This document shows, one piece after another, positions 1 through 5,124 of a stretch of 5,124 bases of DNA (position 1 is its first letter; every line of letters starts with the position of its first letter). The DNA is from Clostridia bacterium (lineage in GTDB: Bacteria > Bacillota_E > SLMV01 > PUMD01). The notes below the pieces were generated by a model. That model saw only the letters and a program-made list of their open reading frames with translations. It did no database searches and was not told the DNA's origin. The stretch is taken from the NCBI GenBank assembly GCA_003562655.1, contig PWUC01000079.1:1-5124 (forward strand), given 5' to 3'. The position numbers were made by a program, and so were the translations under genes.

Positions 1-147
1 GAACGGTCCTCGCATTCCCGGTCTTCACCTGGCACTCCGTTCCGAAGGTTTCTCAGCGAAGGCCCCGGAAGGCTCCGGTTGCTCTCTCCAGCCCCCATGG
101 GAGTGGAGGGCGACGAAGTGGGACCCGATCGCACCTGAATGGTGCGA
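1..147. other. Left-edge stretch without a recognisable gene
   Basis: Several frames are open across this segment because of high GC. Plus frame 1 stays open from the edge to a TGA at 136-138, and plus frame 2 runs on to 235. Their translations are rich in Arg/Ser/Pro or Trp and show no domain or motif I recognise. The minus-strand frames beyond the protease stop at 148-150 do not restore the missing end of the subtilase fold. The only structured element is the inverted repeat at 127-149. Confidence 0.5.
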
Positions 148-149
148 TC
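127..149 (-). repeat. Perfect 9-bp inverted repeat at the end of the protease gene
   Basis: GATCGCACC (127-135) and GGTGCGATC (141-149) are exact reverse complements separated by a 5-base loop, TGAAT. The right arm overlaps the protease stop codon (148-150). In the protease direction no T-run follows the hairpin, so it is not a classical intrinsic terminator. It could still form an RNA hairpin that stabilises the 3' end or aids termination, or it could be a protein-binding dyad or the edge of a rearrangement. The repeat is seen directly; its role is unknown. Confidence 0.6.
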
Positions 150-1086
150 ATGGGTGGCCTCCTGTGACGTGGGCCGAGGCCGTGGAGGTGCCTGACAGCC
201 GGCGAAAGTCGCCATCAATGTAGGTGCTCAGGATATCCGCGCCCGGGGCAGTGAGTTCGACGGCGGGGCCGGTGCTCGACCAGGGCGACCGCATGTCGTC
301 GCCGTTCGAGGCCGCTACGGCCGCGACCTGGGGGTATCTTGCGGGGAAGCTCACGTTGTCTCCGAGCCCCGGAGGGTTGCCAAAATTGCCCGCTGCGGCC
401 ACCAGCAGGTGCCCCTCTTCCCAGGCTATCCTGCAGGCCTCTGCCAGGGTCTCGTAATGGATCACGGTGCCCAGGCTCATGTTCAGGACCTGGAAACCGG
501 CCCGTACGCTCCATTCAATGCCCGTCACCAGGGATCCCACTGAACCCCGTCCCAGACCGTCGAGCACCCTGACGGCACCCAGTTCCACCTCCGGGGCGAC
601 TCCGACGGCGGCGGGTTTTTCATCGGGGGCGCCGACGATGCCTGCCACCGCCGTACCGTGTCCGCAGTCGTCGGAGTAGTTCTCCGGATCCTCCCCGGGC
701 AGCGCACTGATGCCATCGGTGACCGTGAGGTTCGGGTGGGCGTCATCGATGCCCGTGTCCAGAATGGCGGCTCGGATGCCGGCTCCCCGGGAGAAGTTCC
801 AGGTTTCGAAGGGGTAGCGCTCGGCGCTGAATACGCGGTCGATTCCCCAGGGCACGGCGGGCTGGGATTCAAGGGCATATACCGGCCCATCCCTTTCCAC
901 GTAGGTAACATCCGGACGCCGTGCCAGAACCTGTGCGCTGGACGGCGCGATCCTGGCTGAAAGCGCATTCACCAGGGTGTAGATTCTGTGCACCCGGCCG
1001 CCATAGTACCGGACCAGCTCCGGGTCTGGTGCATCGTCAAACCCGATGAGCATCTCAGTTCTTCCCTGCGGCCTGCGGCCTGACAC
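148..1086 (-). CDS. Subtilisin-like serine protease (S8 family), C-terminally short
   Basis: A 312-residue subtilase. Residues about 12-70 look like an I9-type inhibitor propeptide: a start near LIGFDD, a YYGG turn, and an end near VTYVERDGPVYAL. The catalytic domain follows from the WGIDR segment at residue 80. The charge-relay residues are D110 in AILDTGID, H143 in GHGTAVAGI and S301 in SGTSTASAHVTG, with oxyanion Asn N234 in AAAGNFGNP. The GTG start is chosen because a strong site (GGGGGAGGAG on the minus strand) lies 7 bases before it. An in-frame TGA at 1120-1122 excludes a longer N-terminus. No signal peptide is present, which is odd for a subtilase with a long propeptide. The protein ends eleven residues after S301, whereas the family normally continues for some 40 or more residues through the serine helix and later elements. 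It may therefore be a truncated, possibly inactive gene. Family assignment is firm; activity is doubtful. Confidence 0.9.
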   Translation of the reverse strand: MSGRRPQGRTEMLIGFDDAPDPELVRYYGGRVHRIYTLVNALSARIAPSSAQVLARRPDVTYVERDGPVYALESQPAVPWGIDRVFSAERYPFETWNFSRGAGIRAAILDTGIDDAHPNLTVTDGISALPGEDPENYSDDCGHGTAVAGIVGAPDEKPAAVGVAPEVELGAVRVLDGLGRGSVGSLVTGIEWSVRAGFQVLNMSLGTVIHYETLAEACRIAWEEGHLLVAAAGNFGNPPGLGDNVSFPARYPQVAAVAASNGDDMRSPWSSTGPAVELTAPGADILSTYIDGDFRRLSGTSTASAHVTGGHP

Positions 1087-1093
1087 CAGAAGT

Positions 1094-1103
1094 CTCCTCC
1101 CCC
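1094..1103 (-). promoter_or_regulatory. Ribosome binding site deciding the GTG start of the subtilase
   Basis: The minus strand reads GGGGGAGGAG, followed by a 7-base spacer and then GTG at 1086-1084. The next in-frame ATG, 11 codons on, has no comparable site. This supports the GTG start and so the absence of a secretion signal. Confidence 0.75.
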
Positions 1104-1121
1104 GACTCAGGGCTGTACCTC

Positions 1122-1127
1122 ATTGTA
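1122..1127 (-). promoter_or_regulatory. Possible -10 box (TACAAT) for the subtilase gene
   Basis: The minus strand reads TACAAT, five of six matches to TATAAT. It is placed to give a transcript starting near 1115 with a short leader carrying the ribosome binding site. No good -35 box lies 16-18 bases upstream, so promoter activity would need an activator or is uncertain. A small dyad, CCATC-GTT-GATGG (1135-1147), lies just upstream where a regulator could bind. Confidence 0.3.
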
Positions 1128-1173
1128 ATGCCGGCCATCGTTGATGGGTGCCTCAAGAGGCGTACGGGTCTCC

Positions 1174-1188
1174 CGGCGCACTGCGCCG
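1174..1188. promoter_or_regulatory. 15-bp near-perfect dyad in the divergent intergenic region
   Basis: CGGCGCA (1174-1180) and TGCGCCG (1182-1188) are exact reverse complements around a single central C. It lies about midway between the two divergent genes, a usual place for a shared operator. The GC-rich sequence raises the chance of a random palindrome. No regulator is encoded nearby, so the operator role is inference. Confidence 0.35.
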
Positions 1189-1208
1189 CCGGTCCCGGTG
1201 CGGTTCAT

Positions 1209-1254
1209 CCATCCCGGGTGACGTCGAGGGGATCCCGCCCCGCCCATCCCGGGT
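1209..1254. repeat. Direct repeat of CCATCCCGGGT upstream of the transporter
   Basis: The 11-base unit CCATCCCGGGT occurs exactly at 1209-1219 and 1244-1254, 35 bases start to start. Each copy contains the palindrome CCCGGG. The second copy touches the candidate -35 box of the transporter promoter. Paired copies beside a promoter suggest a regulator site, but a chance duplication in GC-rich DNA is possible. Confidence 0.45.
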
Positions 1255-1282
1255 TGAAGGGTATGGCCTGTGGCTGTAGAAG
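1254..1282 (+). promoter_or_regulatory. Weak sigma70-type promoter candidate for the transporter/peptidase pair
   Basis: TTGAAG (1254-1259) and TAGAAG (1277-1282) are separated by 17 bases, each with four matches to the consensus hexamers. It would give a leader of about 35 bases before the ATG at 1323. Spacing is ideal but both boxes are weak. It is the best candidate I see in the intergenic region on this strand. Confidence 0.3.
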
Positions 1283-1307
1283 GTACAACTGAGCGCATCG
1301 AAGTCAT

Positions 1308-1314
1308 AAGAGGA
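1308..1314 (+). promoter_or_regulatory. Ribosome binding site that favours ATG 1323 over ATG 1314
   Basis: AAGAGGA lies 8 bases before the ATG at 1323, a normal spacing. An upstream in-frame ATG at 1314 overlaps the end of this site and would have no spacer, so the start is set three codons downstream. Confidence 0.7.
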
Positions 1315-1322
1315 TGGGTTGT

Positions 1323-2543
1323 ATGCCTAGCTGGACAGGTAAGGGCCACCTGGGAGACAGCAAGTCCGTGCGGGAACTGTGGCGGTGTTCGGCGCACCAC
1401 TTTATCAATGACGGCTTCTCCTGGAGCCTGTACCCCCTCCTGCCCTTCATAGCGGTCGAGTTCGGCCTGGGTTATGCGGGTACGGGCGCGATCAAGACCG
1501 CCATGAGCCTGCTTCTGTCCGGCCTGGGCATCCCCTTCAGTGTACTGGCGGAGCGGATCGGAGATCTGACCGCCCTGACCCTGGGAACCACGGTGTTCAG
1601 CCTTGGCATCGCCGCCCTGGGCCTGACCTGGTCCTATGCCGCCTTCCTGGCGGGAGTCATTGTGGCAGGAGCGGGTGGTGCCGCATCCCATCCCATCGGC
1701 AGCTCCCTGGTCTCGAGGGGTGCGCCGCCTGACCGGATGGGGACGGTCATAGGGGTCTTCAACTTCTCCGGCGATGTGGGCAAGGCATTGTGCCCTGTTG
1801 CTGCTGCCTTCATCGCTGCCCTCTTCGGCTGGCGCATCGCCCTGATGTCCATCGGCATTGCCGGAGCGGCGATGGCCCTGGGGCTGCATCGACTCGGGAC
1901 TCCGGTGAAGCCTTCTGAGGGGGAAGAAGGGGAGGGCGGGCAGGGACAGCCGTCGTCGCCGGGGGCTGCAGCTGCCGACTGGGGCGTCACCCACCCGCGG
2001 GCCTTCGTCGCCCTGCATCTGGTGGGAGTGCTGGACTCGCTGGCCCGTTCAGGGGTGGTGGTATTTGCCTCCTTTGTGCTGGTCGACAAGGGTTTTTCCA
2101 TGGCCTCCCTGGGTGGATTCTTCGGTTTGCTGGCCGCCGGCGGCGCCGCCGGGAAGCTGGTATGCGGCCCGGTGAGTGATGCCCTGGGGAAGCGCAACAT
2201 GGTAATCGTGACCGAGGTGCTCACAGCGTTGGGGATCCTCGCGTTTCTCGGCGTCAGCGGCAGCTGGGTCGGCGCAGCCCTGGTTTTTCTGGGAGTGTTC
2301 CTGAACGGAACCTCCTCCGTTCTGTATGCGCTGATACCCAGGGTCACCACCGAGGCCAGGCGAAGCCGGGGTTTTGCCGTCTACTACACGGTGACACTGG
2401 CGGCCTCGGGACTGGCCCCCTTGCTGTACGGGTTGATTGGCGACGGGCTCGGACTGTACCCGATGTTCAGGGTAATGGCGGGAGGGTTGCTGCTGACAGT
2501 TCCCCTGAGCTTTCTCCTCGATGGCCACGGTCCGGGGCACTGA
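1323..2543 (+). CDS. Major facilitator superfamily (MFS) transporter
   Basis: A 406-residue integral membrane protein with two hydrophobic halves, each long enough for six helices. They are joined by a polar, Gly/Glu/Pro-rich loop at about residues 193-225, which is the usual 12-helix MFS plan. The N-terminus carries AHHFINDGF and YPLLPF (residues 25-42), reminiscent of the fosmidomycin-resistance (Fsr)-like branch of MFS, where a similar His/Asn/Asp stretch opens helix 1. MFS motif A-like loops are seen after helix 2 (ERIGDLT, about residue 77) and helix 8 (GPVSDALGKRN, about 282). Substrate cannot be read from sequence; efflux of a small anion or drug and uptake of a metabolite are both open. 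The peptidase gene begins 71 bases after the stop on the same strand with no clear terminator between, so co-transcription is likely. The start at 1323 rests on ribosome-binding-site spacing. Confidence 0.88.
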   Translation: MPSWTGKGHLGDSKSVRELWRCSAHHFINDGFSWSLYPLLPFIAVEFGLGYAGTGAIKTAMSLLLSGLGIPFSVLAERIGDLTALTLGTTVFSLGIAALGLTWSYAAFLAGVIVAGAGGAASHPIGSSLVSRGAPPDRMGTVIGVFNFSGDVGKALCPVAAAFIAALFGWRIALMSIGIAGAAMALGLHRLGTPVKPSEGEEGEGGQGQPSSPGAAAADWGVTHPRAFVALHLVGVLDSLARSGVVVFASFVLVDKGFSMASLGGFFGLLAAGGAAGKLVCGPVSDALGKRNMVIVTEVLTALGILAFLGVSGSWVGAALVFLGVFLNGTSSVLYALIPRVTTEARRSRGFAVYYTVTLAASGLAPLLYGLIGDGLGLYPMFRVMAGGLLLTVPLSFLLDGHGPGH

Positions 2544-2602
2544 CCCGGCAGATTGAGGGTGCCATCTGAGGATCGTCAGGCCGGTTTGCGCAGCATTTGG
2601 AT

Positions 2603-2607
2603 GGGAG
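2603..2607 (+). promoter_or_regulatory. Ribosome binding site deciding the M28 start at 2615
   Basis: GGGAG lies 7 bases before the ATG at 2615. The in-frame TTG at 2597, six codons earlier, has no purine-rich site in front of it, so ATG 2615 is preferred. Confidence 0.7.
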
Positions 2608-2614
2608 TGGGACA

Positions 2615-4360
2615 ATGTCGGGTCTGCTGTTGGAGAGGATATTTGCGACTCTCGATGAGGCCAGGGTCATGGAGCATGTCCACTGGCTCACGGCGGAGAC
2701 TCCCCGTCGGATTTCTGGTTCGGGAGATGACGGACGGGCTGCAGACTACCTGGCTGAAAGCATGAGGGCATGGGGCCTGGATGTACAGATTCAGCAGTTT
2801 CCCGCCTACAACAGCCTTCCCGGTACAGCGGAGCTGGAGATAAGCAGCGCGCTTCCTCCCAGGGAACTGCCGTGTCTGCCCTGTGCCCACATGGCCTCGA
2901 CCCCACCCGGGGGTATAGATGCGGGGCTGGTCCACGTGGGACCGGGGGGAACCGATGACTATGAGGACCTCGATGTCCGGGACATGCTGGTGCTGGCAGA
3001 GATCTCCTACGCTCCGCCGACACCGGAGAAGGCGCGGATTGCCGAGGAAAGGGGAGCGGCTGGCATAATCTTCATCAACTGGGGGGATTCCGACTGCGAC
3101 TCCGTGTCTATGCGCGCCCTCAAGGCTGTCTGGGGAAACCCGACCCCACAGAGCTGGGGGGCGATGCCCCAGATTCCCGCCGTGAGCATCTCACGCAGGG
3201 TCGGCGAGGAGCTGATGCGTCTGTGCCGGACCGGGGGAGTCCGGGTCAAACTGTACGCGGACTGCGCCCGCTTCTGGTCTACTCTGGAGCAGCCGGTGGG
3301 TTTTCTGCGGGGCCTGAACTCTTCTGAGGAGTTCATCCTGGTCAGCGGGCATTTCGATGCCTGGGAACCCGGAGTGACCTGCAATGCAACCGGAAACGCC
3401 GTGATGCTGGAGCTGGCCCGCGTCTTCAGTGGGTTTCGTGACGAGCTGGCCCGGGAGGTGTGCTTCGCCTTCTGGAACGGTCACGAGATCGCAGAGGCCG
3501 CAGGTTCGACGTGGTTTGTCGATCAGCACTGGGAGCTGCTGCGGAAGCGATGCATAGCCTACATGAACATCGACTCCCCCGGGCTCCGGGGAGCGAGGAT
3601 CTTCGAGGTGTCCGCCTCCGCAGAGCTGAGAGCCTTTGCGGAGGAGGTGGCAGGGACGCTGCTGGATGCCGCCATAAGCAGCAGGCTGATCACCAAGACC
3701 GGGGATCAGTCCTTCCTTGGGGTGGGGGTTCCCTCCATCGCGGGACGGCATGGATTTGATGACGAGCAGCTGAGGCGAACCTACGGAGCCACCCTCGGGT
3801 GGTGGAATCACACCCTTGAGGATACCCTCGACAAGATCGATGAGGTCCGCCTCAACAGGGAACTGAGGGTGAATGCGGCATGGCTCGAGGGGCTGGTCAG
3901 CGCATCCGTTCTGCCTGTTGATCCGGTGGAGCTGATCGATGACCTCGACAGGAGGCTGGACTACTACCTGCGTCGCGGGGTTGAGGCGGAGATAGGCCTC
4001 GAAAGAGTCGCGGCCGGTCTGGATGCCCTCAGGGAATGTGCCCTCCAACTGCGGGTCGCTGCCGCTGATTGTGATCCCGCTCTGCTGCCGCGGGTCAACG
4101 AGGGACTGATGCACTGCACCCGGGAGCTGACGGCGGGTTTTCGCACCGCGGTCAGCCGGTGGGAGCAGGACACCTACGGATCCAGCAGCCTGTCAGAGCC
4201 GATCCCTCTCCTCGCCGGTGCCAGGGAGGTGGAGGAGGGGGATCCTTCAGTCAGACACCACCACATCACCCGTCTGGTCAGGGCGAAAAACAGACTGTCT
4301 GACAGCGTTTCACGATCGAAGCATCTACTGCAGAAGACCCTTCTTGAACTGGGGCGCTGA
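2615..4360 (+). CDS. M28-type zinc peptidase homologue with PA domain and altered metal site
   Basis: A 581-residue protein laid out like the soluble part of GCPII-type (M28B) peptidases. It has an N-terminal segment (about 1-65), an inserted PA domain (about 70-215, with the AEERGAAGIIFINW stretch), a catalytic fold (about 230-415) and a charged helical C-terminal region (about 425-581). The family usually binds two zincs through His, bridging Asp, Glu, Asp and His, with a separate Glu as general base. Seen here are H246 and D248 in SGHFDAW, E291 as the likely base in FWNGHEIAEAAGS, D320 in NIDSPG and H399 in WWNHT. Where the bridging Asp is expected (the DN of a TDNATG-like motif) there is C256 in GVTCNATG. 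Where the ligand Glu follows the catalytic Glu there is I292. The protein may therefore bind metal differently or have lost peptidase activity. No signal peptide or membrane segment is visible, so it is probably cytoplasmic. It likely shares a transcript with the upstream transporter. The fold is confident; substrate and activity are not. Confidence 0.87.
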   Translation: MSGLLLERIFATLDEARVMEHVHWLTAETPRRISGSGDDGRAADYLAESMRAWGLDVQIQQFPAYNSLPGTAELEISSALPPRELPCLPCAHMASTPPGGIDAGLVHVGPGGTDDYEDLDVRDMLVLAEISYAPPTPEKARIAEERGAAGIIFINWGDSDCDSVSMRALKAVWGNPTPQSWGAMPQIPAVSISRRVGEELMRLCRTGGVRVKLYADCARFWSTLEQPVGFLRGLNSSEEFILVSGHFDAWEPGVTCNATGNAVMLELARVFSGFRDELAREVCFAFWNGHEIAEAAGSTWFVDQHWELLRKRCIAYMNIDSPGLRGARIFEVSASAELRAFAEEVAGTLLDAAISSRLITKTGDQSFLGVGVPSIAGRHGFDDEQLRRTYGATLGWWNHTLEDTLDKIDEVRLNRELRVNAAWLEGLVSASVLPVDPVELIDDLDRRLDYYLRRGVEAEIGLERVAAGLDALRECALQLRVAAADCDPALLPRVNEGLMHCTRELTAGFRTAVSRWEQDTYGSSSLSEPIPLLAGAREVEEGDPSVRHHHITRLVRAKNRLSDSVSRSKHLLQKTLLELGR

Positions 4361-4391
4361 CGCCTCCAGTTCGTAGCTTCCTCCATGATGC

Positions 4392-4420
4392 GGGCACTGC
4401 CGGTGTCCGTTTCCTCCTGC
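4392..4420 (+). terminator. Weak terminator-like hairpin after the M28 gene
   Basis: GGGCAC (4392-4397) can pair with GTGTCC (4403-4408), with one G-U pair, around a 5-base loop. A pyrimidine-rich tail, GTTTCCTCCTGC, follows. The stem is short and the tail is not a clean T-run, so this is only a plausible end for the transporter/peptidase transcript. Confidence 0.3.
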
Positions 4421-4426
4421 CTTTAC

Positions 4427-4449
4427 ACTTGACAATACAGGGATCAAGT
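4427..4449. promoter_or_regulatory. Operator-like inverted repeat over the nadC promoter
   Basis: ACTTGA (4427-4432) and TCAAGT (4444-4449) are exact reverse complements with an 11-base spacer. The left half covers most of the -35 box. A regulator bound here would block RNA polymerase. NAD synthesis genes are commonly repressed by NAD or niacin-responsive regulators (NrtR, NiaR, NadR), but I cannot match the sequence to a known consensus. The hexamer GACAAT also occurs twice (4431-4436 and 4453-4458), 22 bases apart. Confidence 0.35.
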
Positions 4450-4458
4450 CAGGACAAT
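4429..4458 (+). promoter_or_regulatory. Sigma70-type promoter for nadC
   Basis: A perfect TTGACA -35 box (4429-4434) is followed after 18 bases by GACAAT (4453-4458), four of six matches to TATAAT. The predicted start near 4465 gives a leader of about 36 bases with the ribosome binding site. It is the strongest promoter in the window and lies in a short AT-richer patch. Confidence 0.6.
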
Positions 4459-4486
4459 GAGGACGGTCAACTTCTGCGCGGCAGTT

Positions 4487-4494
4487 GAGAGGAG
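4487..4494 (+). promoter_or_regulatory. Ribosome binding site deciding the GTG start of nadC
   Basis: GAGAGGAG lies 6 bases before GTG at 4501. The in-frame ATG at 4513 has no well-spaced site of its own, so GTG is taken as the start. Confidence 0.7.
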
Positions 4495-4500
4495 AGGGCT

Positions 4501-5124
4501 GTGAACCATCTGATGGTGCAAGAGATCGTCAGGAGAGCGCTTCTGGAGGATCTTGGCTGGGGCGATGTGAGCACCGAATCCGTCACGTCCGAGTCTGCTG
4601 AGGCCACCGGGGGCATCACCGCCGGGGCCTCGGGAGTGGTCTGTGGACTGCCCGTTGCCGAGACGGTGTTCAATCTTCTCAATCCAGACACCCGCTTCCT
4701 CGGAGGGGTGGAGGAGGGGGCCGGGGTGTCAGAGGGTCAGACGGTGGCCACCGTCGACGGCCTGACCCGGGTCATCCTGGGTGGGGAGCGGGTGGCGCTC
4801 AATTTTCTGCAGAGGATGTCGGGGATCGCCACCCAGACCGCCGAACTGGTGGAGGCGGTCCGTCCCTTCGGTGTACGGGTGGTTGACACCCGCAAGACCA
4901 CCCCCGGCCTGAGGCTCCTGGAGAAGTATGCGGTGCGGGTGGGCGGAGGGTTCAACCACCGTTTCGGGCTCGATGATGGTGTGCTGCTGAAGGAAACCCA
5001 TCTGCGCGTAGCCGGCGGCATCGCCGAGGCCGTGGCCAGGGTTCGCTCGCGGGCCGGTCACATGGTCGTGATCGAGGTCGAGGTGACGGATCTCATCGAG
5101 GTTCAGCAGGCCCTCGAGGCGGGA
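4501..5124 (+). CDS. nadC: Quinolinate phosphoribosyltransferase (nicotinate-nucleotide pyrophosphorylase, carboxylating), 3' end beyond the window
   Basis: The frame is open from GTG 4501 to the window edge: 208 residues of a family that is usually near 280. NadC joins quinolinate and PRPP to make nicotinate mononucleotide, CO2 and pyrophosphate in cytoplasmic de novo NAD synthesis. Visible signatures are LLEDLGWGDVSTE (residues 14-26), GERVALNFLQRMSGIAT (95-111), DTRKTTPGLRLLEKYAV (129-145), GGGFNHRFGLDDGVLLK (148-164) and IEVEV (191-195). The phosphate- and quinolinate-binding basic residues R131, K132, H153, R154 and K164 are in place. The usual KDNH or KENH motif reads KETH (164-167), a departure from the family. 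ModD, a NadC relative in molybdate loci, is the alternative, but the intact NHR and Lys and the lack of molybdate genes favour NadC. It has its own promoter and probably heads a new unit. No nadA or nadB is in the window. Confidence 0.93.
   Translation, partial: MNHLMVQEIVRRALLEDLGWGDVSTESVTSESAEATGGITAGASGVVCGLPVAETVFNLLNPDTRFLGGVEEGAGVSEGQTVATVDGLTRVILGGERVALNFLQRMSGIATQTAELVEAVRPFGVRVVDTRKTTPGLRLLEKYAVRVGGGFNHRFGLDDGVLLKETHLRVAGGIAEAVARVRSRAGHMVVIEVEVTDLIEVQQALEAG

Noticed and set aside
1..138. Partial plus-strand frame ending in TGA at 136-138 as a possible gene tail
   Set aside because: Composition is Arg/Ser/Pro-rich with no domain, and other frames are equally open here.
525..968. Minus-strand open frame of 147 codons inside the subtilase
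   Set aside because: It is an alternative frame of the subtilase; the catalytic motifs lie in the 148-1086 frame.
1270..1452. Small plus-strand frame starting before the transporter
   Set aside because: It overlaps the transporter start in another frame and has no motif.
1107..2018. Long minus-strand open frame of 303 codons opposite the transporter
   Set aside because: Its translation is rich in Gly, Gln and Arg, has no motifs, and lies antisense to a clear membrane protein; high GC explains the open frame.
2544..2614. CAGAT...ATCTG inverted repeat between transporter and M28 gene as a terminator
   Set aside because: The stem is only 5 bp with a 10-base loop and no T-run follows; the genes are more likely co-transcribed.
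2597..2614. TTG start six codons upstream for the M28 protein
   Set aside because: There is no ribosome binding site before the TTG, whereas GGGAG is well spaced before ATG 2615.
3191..4114. Minus-strand open frame of 307 codons opposite the M28 gene
   Set aside because: The translation has no recognisable domain and is rich in Pro, Gln and Gly; the sense strand has strong family motifs throughout.
4501..5124. ModD instead of NadC
   Set aside because: The NHRFGL segment, the following Lys and the TRKT motif are intact, and no molybdate transport genes are adjacent.

Overview
This is a high-GC bacterial window with four protein genes: one on the minus strand at the left edge and three on the plus strand. 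Strong purine-rich ribosome binding sites precede every start (two of the four starts are GTG), and AGG arginine codons are used freely. This fits a GC-rich bacterium, perhaps a deep-branching Firmicutes/Clostridia-type or Synergistota-type lineage. That placement is inference; nothing in the window is diagnostic of a phylum. No rRNA, tRNA, insertion sequence or CRISPR array is visible.

Layout. Positions 1-147 hold no convincing gene, only a perfect 9-bp inverted repeat (127-149). A minus-strand subtilisin-family (S8) serine protease follows at 148-1086. It has an I9-like propeptide and a complete Asp/His/Asn/Ser set, but it stops eleven residues after the catalytic serine and has no signal peptide. 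A divergent intergenic region (1087-1322) carries weak promoter candidates for both sides, a 15-bp near-perfect dyad and an 11-bp direct repeat. A 12-helix major facilitator transporter (1323-2543) and, 71 bp later, a PA-domain M28-type zinc aminopeptidase homologue (2615-4360) probably form one transcription unit. After a 140-bp gap with a weak terminator-like hairpin and a good sigma70-type promoter comes nadC (quinolinate phosphoribosyltransferase, GTG start at 4501), which runs off the right edge.

How the genes might work together. The transporter and the M28 protein look like a small transport-plus-hydrolysis unit for a peptide or amino-acid conjugate (inference). The divergent protease may or may not be functionally linked. 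nadC has its own promoter and appears to be the start of a separate unit for de novo NAD synthesis.

The most notable points are the altered dinuclear-zinc site in the M28 protein (Cys for the bridging Asp, Ile for the ligand Glu), the abrupt C-terminal end of the leaderless subtilase next to a perfect hairpin, and an ACTTGA/TCAAGT dyad laid over the nadC promoter. I do not see evidence for a larger undescribed system.
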